Source of the DNA: a virus
IMG/VR virus record: IMGVR_UViG_3300044620_001981
Location: 1-28,824 of that record
DNA: 28,824 nucleotides
Reading direction: 5' to 3' (one strand)
Part shown: one piece after another, positions 7,208 through 14,636 of the stretch
How positions within the stretch are numbered: position 1 is the stretch's first letter
Layout: each line of letters opens with the position of its first letter
Position numbers and translations under genes: made by a program
The notes under the pieces: model-generated
What the model saw: the letters and a program-made list of their open reading frames with translations, nothing else
Databases searched by the model: none
What the model was told of the DNA's origin: nothing

Positions 7208-7489
7208 ATGGCAATAATAATTATTGACTTTCTAGCAACTATTGTATTAAGTATATTTTTACTTTATACTGCTTTAATTTTTGCTGTTGTCTTGTGTAGA
7301 GTGTTTTTTAGATTTAAGACTAATTTAATCTACACAGTTAAACAACTCAAATACTATTCAACAGCTGAATATAATCGGATTAGTTCTTGTAAATATTATA
7401 ATCCTGAAACCCATAAAGATTTTAATCTGAAATGTAGTGTAAATCCCTCTATTTCTTGTGTACAATGTAGAGACTGGGAACTAAAGTAA
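7208..7489 (+). CDS. membrane protein with C-terminal four-cysteine (DUF6464-like) motif, 93 aa
   Basis: The N-terminus (residues 4-34) is a membrane segment (LATIVLSIFLLYTALIFAVV). The C-terminal third carries CKYYNPETHKDFNLKCSVNP followed by CVQCRDW, i.e. four cysteines in the order C-x14-C-x7-CxxC. This strongly resembles the short cyanobacterial motif 'C-YF-...-LRCAVNP-...-CxxCRDFE' known from small uncharacterised (DUF6464-type) proteins, likely a zinc site. The tail would face the cytoplasm if the basic residues after the membrane segment obey the positive-inside rule. Situated directly upstream of nrdB. Family identity is from pattern memory; role unknown. Confidence 0.65.
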   Translation: MAIIIIDFLATIVLSIFLLYTALIFAVVLCRVFFRFKTNLIYTVKQLKYYSTAEYNRISSCKYYNPETHKDFNLKCSVNPSISCVQCRDWELK

Positions 7490-7498
7490 AGTAAAACT

Positions 7499-8566
7499 AT
7501 GTCATTGATCAGTCTTAGCAATAAAATGCCCATTTCCCCGATCTTCAATCCATCAGGAGATGATGCGACTGAAACTCGATCTATCTGGTTTGGTAACACC
7601 ACCAATTTGATGCAATTAAATGATGTTCGCTATACTTGGGCTGTAAGTTTGTATCAGCAGATGCGTGAGAATTTTTGGATCCCGCAAAAAATAGATATTA
7701 CTCAAGATATAACTGACTATAATAATTTAACTCTTGACGAAAGACGTGCCTATGATGGTATTTTGTCTTATCTAACTTTTCTTGATTCTGTACAAACCTG
7801 TAATATTCCTCACTTAAAATCTTGCGTCACAGCCCCAGAGATCAGCCTTTGTATGGCAGAACAAATTTCTCAAGAGGCTATGCACAATCAAAGTTATCAA
7901 TACTTGATTGAGACTATTATTCCCTCAAACAAAAGGGCTGAAATTTATGATTTATGGCGCACCGATAAAGTTCTCAAGGATCGCTGTGAATTTATTGCTA
8001 GTTCTTATCAACAATATATTGACAGCCCAACACAGAGTAATTATTTTGGTTCTCTGTGTTCTAATTATATTCTAGAAGGACTGTATTTCTATAATGGGTT
8101 CCAGTATTTTTATAATTTAGCTTCTAGACATCTAATGGCTGGAAGTGCCGATATTTTTAGGATGATTAATCGAGATGAATTGAGTCATGTTCGTTTGTAT
8201 CAAAAATTAATTGTGGAAGCATTGCAACTATTCCCAAAAGAGTCAATTAAAAAAAGTATAGCAAGTTCATTTTTGGAGGCTGTTAATCAAGAAATTAATT
8301 GGTCCAACCATATTATCGGTAATCAAATACTGGGCATTACTGAAGAAAGTATAGATCACTATACTAAATACCTTGCCAATATTCGACTAAAAGCCATCGG
8401 CTTAAATCCAATTTTTACCGAGGACAAATACAAAAAATCTCCCTATTCCCATTTAGAGAAATTCTCTGATACTCAAGGGGAAGGTCACACTAAGTCAAAC
8501 TTTTTTGAAGCAACTGTTACCAGTTATGTTATGTCTTCTGGCTTAACGGGATGGGATGATATTTAA
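7499..8566 (+). CDS. nrdB: ribonucleotide reductase small subunit, class I with tyrosyl radical
   Basis: 355 residues, ferritin-like fold. All six metal ligands are visible: Asp96 (TFLDSVQ), Glu126 and His129 (QEAMHNQSY), Glu193 (ILEGLYF), Glu227 and His230 (RDELSHV). The radical-bearing tyrosine is Tyr133 (NQSYQY), so this looks like a tyrosyl-radical subunit rather than one lacking the Tyr. The C-terminus SSGLTGWDDI should dock on NrdA. It generates the radical that starts catalysis in the large subunit. It closes the rightward operon, two small genes after nrdA. The nrdA-nrdB pairing and intact motifs make the call secure. Confidence 0.95.
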   Translation: MSLISLSNKMPISPIFNPSGDDATETRSIWFGNTTNLMQLNDVRYTWAVSLYQQMRENFWIPQKIDITQDITDYNNLTLDERRAYDGILSYLTFLDSVQTCNIPHLKSCVTAPEISLCMAEQISQEAMHNQSYQYLIETIIPSNKRAEIYDLWRTDKVLKDRCEFIASSYQQYIDSPTQSNYFGSLCSNYILEGLYFYNGFQYFYNLASRHLMAGSADIFRMINRDELSHVRLYQKLIVEALQLFPKESIKKSIASSFLEAVNQEINWSNHIIGNQILGITEESIDHYTKYLANIRLKAIGLNPIFTEDKYKKSPYSHLEKFSDTQGEGHTKSNFFEATVTSYVMSSGLTGWDDI

Positions 8567-8599
8567 CGGCATCGCTCGATAAGACAGAAAGCCGTTGAT
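8564..8599 (+). terminator. weak hairpin after nrdB
   Basis: AACGGC (8565-8570) can pair with GCCGTT (8591-8596) across about 20 bases, just after the nrdB stop, and a T-run (8609-8613) follows. It might end the rightward operon, but the loop is long and the stem short. Confidence 0.25.
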
Positions 8600-8600
8600 G

Positions 8601-8714
8601 TCACCATTTTTTCGGTTGTGCTAAAAGGTGGTTATTATTGCCACTCTTGTCTTGCCATGTGATCAATTCTGCTGGTGGAATACTAATTCCAGCTAAGTAT
8701 TTTCTGTAATTCAA
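8601..8714 (-). pseudogene. fragment of a LamG-like tail protein
   Basis: This leftward open frame of 37 codons could start at TTG 8714 with GGAG 7 bases upstream. It encodes LAGISIPPAELITWQDKSGN followed by NNHLLAQPKKW and a stop. WQDKSGNNNHLLAQ lines up with WNDLSGQNNHLIQP of the intact LamG-like protein at 8752-9528. I read it as the remnant of a third tandem copy, truncated soon after the SGxNNHL motif. It might still be translated, as the ribosome binding site is good. Confidence 0.5.
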
Positions 8715-8751
8715 TTTAAATTCTCCAAATATTTTCTGATTTTATTTTACC

Positions 8752-9528
8752 TTAAATATCAGAAACAAGAGGTGGACGATTTTTAAAAGGGTGATCTGTA
8801 ATCAACCTTGAAAGTAAAAGCCCCTGCCATCGATGTGCGAAATAACCTTCTATCTTCTGAATATCTGGTATTGTCCAATTGGTAAAAATTGCTATTTCAG
8901 TAAAGCGAGAAGCGGATGCAAAAAGATTATTATCGCGCTGACCCAAGCATAGCACAGACGTAATATTGTCTTGGCGAACGGGCGTAGCTTGTACGGCTCT
9001 CCCGTTTAAGTGCGCTCGCGTCACGTTGTTACCGCTCTCCCCGTAAGCTCCGCCGATAATGCAATTATCGTAAAAAGATTGGGGTGTACCAGTCGGCGTA
9101 TCGGCATACGTATGGCCGTCGTTGTTGATGGCTCTTATTGATCCATTAAAAGACAAATGAAGTTCTTGGCAGTTAGAATTAGTTCCATCATTTCTTGACC
9201 AAGCAAATGGAGGCTGAGAATTATTATTTGGATATCCAAAAACGGCAAAAATCGCTATATTTTGTGGTAAGACATTAGTTGTTAATAAAGAGTCATTTAC
9301 TCCATCAAGAGCAACACAAGGTCGTCCTGCAAAAGTGTCATTAATAGGTCGTTTTCCTGCTGTTGGTTGAATCAAATGATTGTTTTGTCCGCTCAAATCA
9401 TTCCATCGTGATACAGCATCAGCGACGAGAGTAATAGTTCCACTAAGAGAGGCATCCCACCAACCCAATAATTTAATACCAAGATTAGTAGGTGTCCATA
9501 ATGGGGGACTGGCATTAATTATTAGCAT
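8752..9528 (-). CDS. LamG/concanavalin-like phage adhesion protein
   Basis: 258 residues, leftward. The N-terminus LWTPTNLGIKLLGWWDAS and SRWNDLSGQNNHLIQP, the central RPCVALDGVNDSLLT and IAIFAVFG, and the C-terminus EGYFAHRWQGLLLSRL plus DHPFKNRPP give the typical plan of concanavalin A-like (LamG) jelly-roll domains in phage tail-associated proteins. The closing 'EGY-AH-W...HP-K-PP' motif is common in such proteins. A role in binding host surface sugars or displaying on the tail tip is inferred. It ends the leftward tail cluster and is flanked by two partial relatives (8601-8714, 9537-9767). Confidence 0.75.
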   Translation of the reverse strand: MLIINASPPLWTPTNLGIKLLGWWDASLSGTITLVADAVSRWNDLSGQNNHLIQPTAGKRPINDTFAGRPCVALDGVNDSLLTTNVLPQNIAIFAVFGYPNNNSQPPFAWSRNDGTNSNCQELHLSFNGSIRAINNDGHTYADTPTGTPQSFYDNCIIGGAYGESGNNVTRAHLNGRAVQATPVRQDNITSVLCLGQRDNNLFASASRFTEIAIFTNWTIPDIQKIEGYFAHRWQGLLLSRLITDHPFKNRPPLVSDI

Positions 9529-9536
9529 TTTTAAAA

Positions 9537-9767
9537 TTACAGACCTTTAAAAATCGCTATCAAATTAATTACTGCTTTTCTAAAGAAAGCAAATACTTTT
9601 TGTAGAAAATACTGATTACTTCCACCTTTTAAGATAAAAATACTATTATTTTTATCGCAACCAAAAGTAGTATTATCAGTAGCGTCAAACCAGAGATAAA
9701 GTCTTTTAGATTTTAGTTCTACTGGTGTCCACAATTGCGATTCTTGTGATTTTTTAGATTCAAACAT
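9537..9767 (-). CDS. truncated LamG-like tail protein, 76 aa
   Basis: The N-terminal 35 residues (LWTPVELKSKRLYLWFDATD, then NTTFG) match the opening of the LamG-like protein next to it (LWTPTNLGIKLLGWWDAS). After that the sequence diverges to a short hydrophobic, basic C-terminus (FAFFRKAVINLIAIFKGL) that no longer resembles a LamG domain. I read this as a decayed or shortened paralogue, possibly producing a peptide that still attaches to the tail. It has a ribosome binding site (AGGAGTT) upstream of ATG 9767. Confidence 0.5.
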   Translation of the reverse strand: MFESKKSQESQLWTPVELKSKRLYLWFDATDNTTFGCDKNNSIFILKGGSNQYFLQKVFAFFRKAVINLIAIFKGL

Positions 9768-9786
9768 AACAAAACTCCTACAAGAA

Positions 9787-10221
9787 CTAATTATTAAAAA
9801 CCGCAGACACTTTGAGAATATTTTGATTTAGCAATTGAGTCAACAGATTTTCGTCGTTGAATTGTTCTGTCACTGCCTGCAAAATATCCGATTCAGAAAT
9901 CGGATTTAATTTATCTCCAATATTAATAGAAAGCGTGAGTCTTGGAGTTTCTCCAAAGACTGCTGCCGTCATTCCCAATTTAGCTACATTCAGCTTGACA
10001 TAGGGATCAAAAACAATCATTTCTGACAAAATCCTTTTGTAAACATAAAATCGGACAGATTTATCATCGATTAAATTAGGCTTGATTTCACTATCAAAAA
10101 AAGCTGAATTAGTTGACATTTCATTAAAAGCCCCAGAAACATTTGTTAATGCAATTTGGTATCTTTCAATATATTCGGGACTATTTAAAAATAAGCTTTG
10201 AGCAGTTAAACTATTAGGCAT
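9787..10221 (-). CDS. hypothetical tail-cluster protein, 144 aa
   Basis: Leftward, its ATG abuts the stop of the upstream gene. The sequence is soluble, with helical N-terminus (SLTAQSLFLNSPEYIERYQ) and beta-rich middle (FGETPRLTLSINIGDKL). No known motif. Its position between tail-fibre-like and LamG-like genes suggests a structural or assembly protein of the tail. Function otherwise unknown. Confidence 0.6.
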   Translation of the reverse strand: MPNSLTAQSLFLNSPEYIERYQIALTNVSGAFNEMSTNSAFFDSEIKPNLIDDKSVRFYVYKRILSEMIVFDPYVKLNVAKLGMTAAVFGETPRLTLSINIGDKLNPISESDILQAVTEQFNDENLLTQLLNQNILKVSAVFNN

Positions 10222-10632
10222 TTAAGTTAGCGATGCTGTTTCGCGGAAAATTAACAAAAAAGGGATACTCAATGGTCCACCAGTAACGCTGGTAATATCG
10301 AATCGAATTTCTTGAGCAGTAGTAATAATTTGTCCTTGTCCAGATACTGTAAAATTAGCTCGGGCGGTAGTAAGAGATAGGTTAGATAGTCCTGGTATTG
10401 CCCCAAAAGAAACACCACTACCAAAGCTAAAAGTTATTGTAGCACTTCCTACGGTTGTGCGTAAATTTCGCACTTCTAAAAGAGTAATTTCTCTTAGAAA
10501 AGAAGTAACAGGAATCTGCTCTGTAGCAGAAATGTTCCTAATAGTTACTTTTTCATCTCGCAACCGACTAGCAACCCATCGGGCTGTAGTAATCGAATCT
10601 AAAGTATCAGTAGGCCCAAGAAATTCTTTCAC
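10222..10632 (-). CDS. hypothetical beta-rich virion protein, 136 aa
   Basis: Leftward gene in the tail cluster. It has alternating polar and hydrophobic residues in short strands (TVGSATITFSFGSG, LSLTTARANFTVSG, IRFDITSVTGGPL), no charged clusters, and a helix near the N-terminus (TTARWVASRLRDEK). This fits a beta-sandwich virion or tail-fibre component. No family recognised. It is separated by 4 bases from the tail-fibre gene upstream, so they share a transcript. Confidence 0.6.
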   Translation of the reverse strand: MKEFLGPTDTLDSITTARWVASRLRDEKVTIRNISATEQIPVTSFLREITLLEVRNLRTTVGSATITFSFGSGVSFGAIPGLSNLSLTTARANFTVSGQGQIITTAQEIRFDITSVTGGPLSIPFLLIFRETASLT

Positions 10633-10636
10633 AATA

Positions 10637-11446
10637 CTAAGCTAGTAATTTGGCTACAAATCCATTCACAGGAGGTACTGCTGTAGAGGCAAAAGTTAGA
10701 CGGATTGAAGTATTACTCAATCGTTCTGTAAAAACTCCTACAGTATCTCTATTACCGCTATTGCGAATTACTTCTACGCTGGGATTAGTATCAGTCAGGG
10801 TATGTGTGATCACAAACACCGTATTAGTGCCATCTCCAAAAGGATTAGTAGTTACTGATCGCCGTCTTCCGGACCAACTGGCAAGCAAGGAAGGGGTGAC
10901 ATATTTGGCTGTGTCTGTTCCCGCTTCTAGTTCGGCTAAAGTAGCACGCTGTACTTTACCCGATGTAGTTTCACTTGCGTCAGGAACTCCGGCCCCATGA
11001 ACTTGCCAGATTATAGGAGAAGTTCCCAAAGTCACGGATTGAGTAATCTGCCTGTAAGTCACGCCCTCATCGTTATTCCCACTACCAGAGGCAACAGTTA
11101 CAATCGCGTTTCTGAGTTCGGCTCCTGTACTAGCGTCAGCAGTGCGGGTAGCTGCAACAGAAGCTCCGTTCCAATTGTATAACCCGTTTTCTGTGTTATT
11201 AGTTTGATTTGCGGCAATAAAGCGAGAATTGGCTAAACTCATAGTTACCCCACCAATTGTCGAGCCAGGAGCATTTAAATTGATATTTGATGGGGCAGAA
11301 GCAAATACTGCGTCCTTGTAATCAAACCCTTCCAGAAGAGCATTTAAAGTACCAAAATTGACCAAATCGTTAGGATTTTCTGGGGCAACAGAAGCCCGAA
11401 TTTTTCCTTTAAATTCAGTGTCAGACCAAAATTCAATAAAAGTCAT
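10637..11446 (-). CDS. phage tail fibre protein
   Basis: 269 residues. The middle has NTENGLYNWNGASVAATRTA and the segments FDYKDAVFASAP and NLNAPGSTIGGVTM, matching the repeated 'dvv..NGiY' modules of tail fibres. Around residue 155, DASETTSGKVQRATLAELEA followed by GTDTAKYVTPSLLA is the classic tail-fibre connector (a short sequence that recurs in many phage fibres). The C-terminal part (VFVITHTLTDTNPSVEVI) is beta-rich. It should form part of the trimeric fibre that recognises the host surface. It belongs to the leftward cluster with 11449-11895 and 11892-12371. Confidence 0.8.
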   Translation of the reverse strand: MTFIEFWSDTEFKGKIRASVAPENPNDLVNFGTLNALLEGFDYKDAVFASAPSNINLNAPGSTIGGVTMSLANSRFIAANQTNNTENGLYNWNGASVAATRTADASTGAELRNAIVTVASGSGNNDEGVTYRQITQSVTLGTSPIIWQVHGAGVPDASETTSGKVQRATLAELEAGTDTAKYVTPSLLASWSGRRRSVTTNPFGDGTNTVFVITHTLTDTNPSVEVIRNSGNRDTVGVFTERLSNTSIRLTFASTAVPPVNGFVAKLLA

Positions 11447-11448
11447 AA

Positions 11449-11895
11449 TTACCTCGATAAAATTGCATAACCACTAAAGGGACTACTAAAAATAATTTGA
11501 GTAGTATTTAAAGAAAGGTTTTGTACAAAAGCTTCTATTTTTACTCCTCCTGAACTAAAAACTTGAGTTTGTGGCTCAAAGCCTAAATTATGAATAATTG
11601 TCCAGGTTGCAGAAGGAGTAGCTTGAGTATGCTTGTAAAAAGCACTTCCTTCTCCTGGACTACCGGGAGAACCTCGAACATCAACAGCAGAGCTAATTGA
11701 AGAAACTAATCCAGATATTCCAATATACCCACCCGTGGCAGGAGGAGTACCCGAACCTCCTACCCAATTAACTACCTGAAAAACCCGGCGATTACCGTCA
11801 GTAACTAGGGACAAAACAGGCGACCATCCAGCACCTCCAAGAGTAGCTGAAACAATTACTTGCCTAGAACTTCCAGTTATTTCAATTGGCATCAA
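11449..11895 (-). CDS. phage tail-fibre-like protein with GWSPVL and HNLG motifs
   Basis: 148 residues. The N-terminus GWSPVLSLVTDGNRRVFQV and NWVGGSGTPPATGGYIG is a common opening of phage tail-associated proteins, followed by a short collagen-like VRGSPGSPGEG. The C-terminus contains TWTIIHNLGFEPQTQVF and ends IFSSPFSGYAILS, a beta-domain typical of tail tips. It has two adjacent methionines at the start (ATGATG). Its ATG overlaps the stop of the upstream gene by 4 bases, indicating translational coupling. Likely part of the host-recognition apparatus. Confidence 0.75.
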   Translation of the reverse strand: MMPIEITGSSRQVIVSATLGGAGWSPVLSLVTDGNRRVFQVVNWVGGSGTPPATGGYIGISGLVSSISSAVDVRGSPGSPGEGSAFYKHTQATPSATWTIIHNLGFEPQTQVFSSGGVKIEAFVQNLSLNTTQIIFSSPFSGYAILSR

Positions 11896-12371
11896 ACTTC
11901 CCCCCTAACGACTACGGGAATTAAATCTAGTCCTAAAGGTTCAACAACGAGCCGATTAGCAATAGTTTTAGATGCCTCTAAGTCAGCTTGCCAGTAATCT
12001 CTTCCCACTTTTGGCTGTCCGATTTCCTTAAAAGCGACAGGAGTAACGTCCATCTCAGCAGTGATATTGCTATCGATAATTAAATGAAAATAAGTATAAT
12101 TTTGATATTCAATTGGGTCTTCTCCCTCTTCATTAGCAGGTAAAATAAAATCCCCAAACTGCAATTCATCAACTCGCCCGACTGCCATGCGATCTTCTCC
12201 AAATTGCTTTGCTACATAAAAATTAATGTTCCATGTAGTAAAATCCCCCTGAATAAAAAACTCCTCATCCCAAGTCGATCCCTTTTTAATCTCAATAACA
12301 ATTTCACTGGCAATCGTAGGATACGATTGCCCTTTAAGAAAATAGTTACCAGTAAGGACTTTTTGAGCCAT
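11892..12371 (-). CDS. tail/baseplate-associated hypothetical protein, 159 aa
   Basis: First gene of the leftward tail cluster. The segment EIVIEIKKGSTWDEEFFIQG, FTTWNINFYVAKQ and the later LIIDSNITAEMDV pattern resembles N-terminal domains of phage baseplate upper/fibre-anchoring proteins (BppU-type 'kGdt...i...l.d'). That match is weak. No membrane segment or signal peptide. A TATAAT-like -10 on this strand lies at 12400-12405. A role as the anchor linking fibres to the tail is inferred from order and pattern. Confidence 0.55.
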   Translation of the reverse strand: MAQKVLTGNYFLKGQSYPTIASEIVIEIKKGSTWDEEFFIQGDFTTWNINFYVAKQFGEDRMAVGRVDELQFGDFILPANEEGEDPIEYQNYTYFHLIIDSNITAEMDVTPVAFKEIGQPKVGRDYWQADLEASKTIANRLVVEPLGLDLIPVVVRGEV

Positions 12372-12440
12372 CGATGAGATGTGTACTGTTTCTTGTATTA
12401 TTATATCTTGAATTTTCTTTTTTGAGATATAATTAAAAGG
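12372..12440. promoter_or_regulatory. divergent promoter region upstream of tail cluster
   Basis: A leftward TATAAT lies at 12400-12405, about 30 bases from the tail-gene ATG. A rightward TATAAT lies at 12428-12433, preceded by TTGAAT at 12408-12413 with a short 14-base spacer. The rightward box would fire directly into the terminator hairpin at 12458-12500. The -35 boxes are poor on both strands. Confidence 0.3.
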
Positions 12441-12457
12441 AAAACATATTTACACCG

Positions 12458-12500
12458 CCGCGCTCTTTTATACCGCACCCGGGAGCGCGGTTATTTTTTT
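12458..12500 (+). terminator. GC-rich hairpin with T-run
   Basis: CCGCGCTC (12458-12465) pairs with GAGCGCGG (12483-12490) across a 17-base loop, followed by TTATTTTTTT. No protein-coding gene reads rightward into it, so either it ends a very short RNA beginning near 12440 or it acts as a barrier. An alternative stem ACCGC/GCGGT is nested in it. Confidence 0.7.
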
Positions 12501-12555
12501 GTCTTGACAATTCTATTAAGACTATGAGAGAATTTTTTTAAAGATTGACTTGGAT

Positions 12556-12587
12556 TACCGCCCTACGAGGGAGCGGTATTTTTTTTT
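12556..12587 (+). terminator. second hairpin with T-run
   Basis: TACCGC (12556-12561) and GCGGTA (12573-12578) close a stem with inner CCT/AGG, followed by nine Ts. It resembles the hairpin about 85 bases upstream in sequence and outline (TACCGC...GCGGTTA/TA plus T-run). A TTGACA lies at 12504-12509 between them. The two may end two short rightward RNAs. Confidence 0.7.
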
Positions 12588-12599
12588 ATCTATCCGTAT

Positions 12600-13318
12600 T
12601 ACATATACTACAAATACTACAGAGCGGTTGTTAGGTTGTAGATAGATTGTTAATAAGGTTATCGACAATCGAAACCCTTGCTGAGTATAGGCTTTAGACT
12701 TTGTAGATATTGTCGATGCCTTATAGAGGAAAAGAGAGAAAAGAAGATATACAGCAAAGTCAGCAATAAAAGTGATTAAACGCAAAACTGACTCTATTGA
12801 CAAAATGCCGTATTTTCGGCTAATCAGAGAATTTTAAAAGCGAGAAGTGCTTTATCTCTAATTTGTTCTTTTTGTAATTCAATTGTTAATAAGGTTATCT
12901 ACAATCAAAACCCTTACCCCGACTAGGTTTTAGGCTTTGTAGATATTGTTGATGCTCTATAGAGAGAAAAAAGATAAAGAAAACAAACAAGGTCAACAAT
13001 AAGAAAACACCAGGCTCAACAGTAAAACAAAAAAATACACACGGGGTAATTATCAACAATATCTACAAAGAAGTAAAAAAAGGATGAAAGCTATATATAT
13101 CAATACTTTCATCTTTTCTATCTTTGTAAATACCCTTATTTACAATCTATTTACAAACTAACAATCTAATTAATCGAAGTCAGCAACAAGAACACAAAAA
13201 ATCCTGACACAGGAATAAGGCTAACAATATAAACAAAGTCTGAAATCTATATATATCAAGGGTTCCATTGTTAATAAGAGTATCTACAATCTATTAACAA
13301 TCTAACAACCAGCCAATT
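12600..13318. repeat. noncoding palindromic repeat field A
   Basis: No credible gene lies in this stretch. It carries six copies of ATCTACAA or its complement TTGTAGAT (12636, 12701, 12897, 12937, 13061, 13282), plus near variants (TATCGACAAT, TTTACAATC). Around 12653-12724, ATAAGG and ATCGACAAT pair with ATTGTCGAT and CCTTAT to close a long stem. A related unit follows at about 12885-12960. A GATGAAAG/CTTTCATC hairpin is at 13083-13113 with a TATATATATC motif in its loop. The same motif set recurs, inverted, at 27132-27640. Confidence 0.75.
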
Positions 13319-13381
13319 TCCGAGCATTAGACAACAAGCTCCGAACATTAGACAACAAGCTCCGAACATTAGACAACAAAA
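13319..13381 (+). repeat. three tandem 21-bp iteron-like repeats
   Basis: Three head-to-tail units contain CCGAACATTAGACAACAA (the first with G for the second A of CCGAA) at 13319-13339, 13340-13360 and 13361-13381; the last unit loses its two final bases of consensus. The 21-bp period equals two helical turns, as in iterons bound by replication or partition proteins. They lie beside the repeat field and next to a terminator. Confidence 0.75.
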
Positions 13382-13406
13382 AACCCCTGTAGTTTCTACA
13401 GGGGTT
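13382..13406 (-). terminator. terminator of the 13493-14017 gene
   Basis: AACCCCTGTAG and CTACAGGGGTT form a perfect 11-bp stem around a 3-base loop. Read leftward, it is followed by TTTTTT, which fits an intrinsic terminator for the leftward gene. Confidence 0.85.
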
Positions 13407-13492
13407 AGCTTTATCAGTTATGTACCATTTATGGTGTCAATTTCAATTGTTTTTTATTTTAGCAGTAAATAATTTTGTTTACTGCTTTTTAC

Positions 13493-14017
13493 TTAATATC
13501 CCCCCATTAACTCGATTTGTTCCTCTAGAGTAGAGTTTTTGCTCTCAATCTCTTTGATTCGGTCTTTTAATCCGAGGATTTCATCGATATAGTCAACTTC
13601 TCGATAATCCAATTCGTCGATTTTGGCAGTTAATTTAGCGACTTGGCTCTCAAGTTGCTTGTTAGTCTCAATTGCCTCACTTTTGACCTGAAAACCGGCT
13701 AAGGTGTGAAGGAATAAGCGAACGCCCAACTGCATTACTTTTAGGGCTAGTTCGTGATTGTCTTTAATTAGCCACTGGCAGATTAAATTTTCTGGGATTA
13801 ATGCAACACCTTGTAACCCGCCTGCTGTCTCGATTTGAGCCTGTTCAAGACCCTTTTCACGCAAACCCCTCATAGTCAAACGGCGAGAAATAGTCGAAGG
13901 TATTTTCCCTGACATCCGGGCATATCCACTAATTGAGGCAAAGCTCTCACCGGTCTCGGTATTAATAATTAATTCAATACCATCGTGATCAAAACGCTGT
14001 AAACTAGAATTAGTCAT
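13493..14017 (-). CDS. uncharacterised cyanobacterial/phage regulatory-like protein (intact copy 1)
   Basis: 174 residues. Residues 1-25 (SLQRFDHDGIELIINTETGE) lead to SFASISGYARMSGKIPSTIS, which looks like a helix-turn-helix with a recognition helix around STISRR. Then follow AGGLQGVALIPENLICQWL and VMQLGVRLFLHTLAGFQV, and a C-terminal coiled coil (about 120-170). I recall this family only as hypothetical proteins of cyanobacteria and their phages, with a general likeness to phage antirepressor-type proteins. A damaged second copy lies at 25114-27131. Both have a short hairpin at the 5' end of the mRNA and a palindromic repeat field downstream. DNA binding is inferred. Confidence 0.7.
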   Translation of the reverse strand: MTNSSLQRFDHDGIELIINTETGESFASISGYARMSGKIPSTISRRLTMRGLREKGLEQAQIETAGGLQGVALIPENLICQWLIKDNHELALKVMQLGVRLFLHTLAGFQVKSEAIETNKQLESQVAKLTAKIDELDYREVDYIDEILGLKDRIKEIESKNSTLEEQIELMGGY

Positions 14018-14048
14018 GATTTACTCTGTAGTAGTAATTGTGATGAGT

Positions 14049-14081
14049 CCCCCGTTAACGCGGGGGCATACCAATATTATA
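14049..14081 (-). promoter_or_regulatory. promoter and 5'-leader hairpin of copy 1
   Basis: On the minus strand a TATAAT -10 lies at 14076-14081, with a possible TTGTCA -35 further upstream inside the divergent gene. Ten bases beyond the -10, CCCCCG (14049-14054) and CGGGGG (14061-14066) close a 6-bp hairpin with loop TTAACG. A similar arrangement with compensatory C/T-G/A changes stands in front of copy 2 (25049-25081). Confidence 0.65.
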
Positions 14082-14094
14082 CCGTATTTAAAAT

Positions 14095-14334
14095 ATGTCT
14101 GACAAATTTGACGGGTGTGGTGGGTATTCAGCAAAAATTGACCGATTACCGGGTATTCCTCCTGATTTCAAGTCGAATGTCGTCAAACCACCACAATCTA
14201 GGGTTATTGTTTTACTGAAAACCAGAGAGATCAGAGAAATCCCCGATGATCAGCTAGAGTCTTTCCTTGAGGAAAACCAAAATTTAATTCAAGATCGACA
14301 ATCACCCAGAAAAAGACCGATTAGAAAACTTTAA
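14095..14334 (+). CDS. hypothetical protein, 79 aa
   Basis: Rightward, divergent from the 13493-14017 gene. There is no clear ribosome binding site ahead of the ATG, so it may be translated from a near-leaderless mRNA. The middle is beta-like (RVIVLLKTREIREI) and the tail is basic (RQSPRKRPIRKL). No motif recognised. The stop is 4 bases before the ATG of the PadR-like gene, so both are likely co-transcribed. Confidence 0.5.
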   Translation: MSDKFDGCGGYSAKIDRLPGIPPDFKSNVVKPPQSRVIVLLKTREIREIPDDQLESFLEENQNLIQDRQSPRKRPIRKL

Positions 14335-14338
14335 AGCA

Positions 14339-14632
14339 ATGACAAACAAAGAAATCCTTGTTTTGCAGACTCTTTACAATAAAGAATTGTCGGGATTACA
14401 GATAATTGAATCTATAGCCAATACTAAAGGTAGAAGCCTTGATATTGGCTCGTTTTACCCTGTATTTCAGAAATTAGAGGAAAAAGGACTCATTAAATCT
14501 CGATGGGGAACCGAGCGATCTAACGATAGAGCCGGTGCTAGAAAAAGATACTATCGACTTACCCAATCAGGAGAAAAATCCCTTGCTGATATTCAAGGAT
14601 TTGATAATTCTCTTAATTGGAATTTTACTTAA
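14339..14632 (+). CDS. PadR-family transcriptional regulator
   Basis: 97 residues. The sequence ELSGLQIIESIA, SFYPVFQKLEEKGLIKSRWG and KRYYRLTQSGEKSL is the signature of PadR winged-helix regulators: recognition helix region around GSFYPVFQKLE, and the wing around RKRYYRLT. The short form has no effector domain of its own beyond the C-terminal helix. PadR proteins usually repress adjacent genes. It is preceded by a small unknown gene and convergent with a tRNA on the other strand, 5 bases away. Confidence 0.85.
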   Translation: MTNKEILVLQTLYNKELSGLQIIESIANTKGRSLDIGSFYPVFQKLEEKGLIKSRWGTERSNDRAGARKRYYRLTQSGEKSLADIQGFDNSLNWNFT

Positions 14633-14636
14633 TTAA

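Noticed and set aside
10650-11000. Rightward 116-residue frame
   Set aside because: Antisense shadow of the tail-fibre gene; composition is that of a frame complement.
12555-12803. Leftward 82-residue frame in the repeat region
   Set aside because: Runs through the terminator hairpin and the palindromic repeats; low-complexity hydrophobic translation, no start signals.
13319-13381. Tandem 21-bp repeats as a CRISPR array
   Set aside because: Units are directly adjacent with no spacers and no cas genes are in the window.
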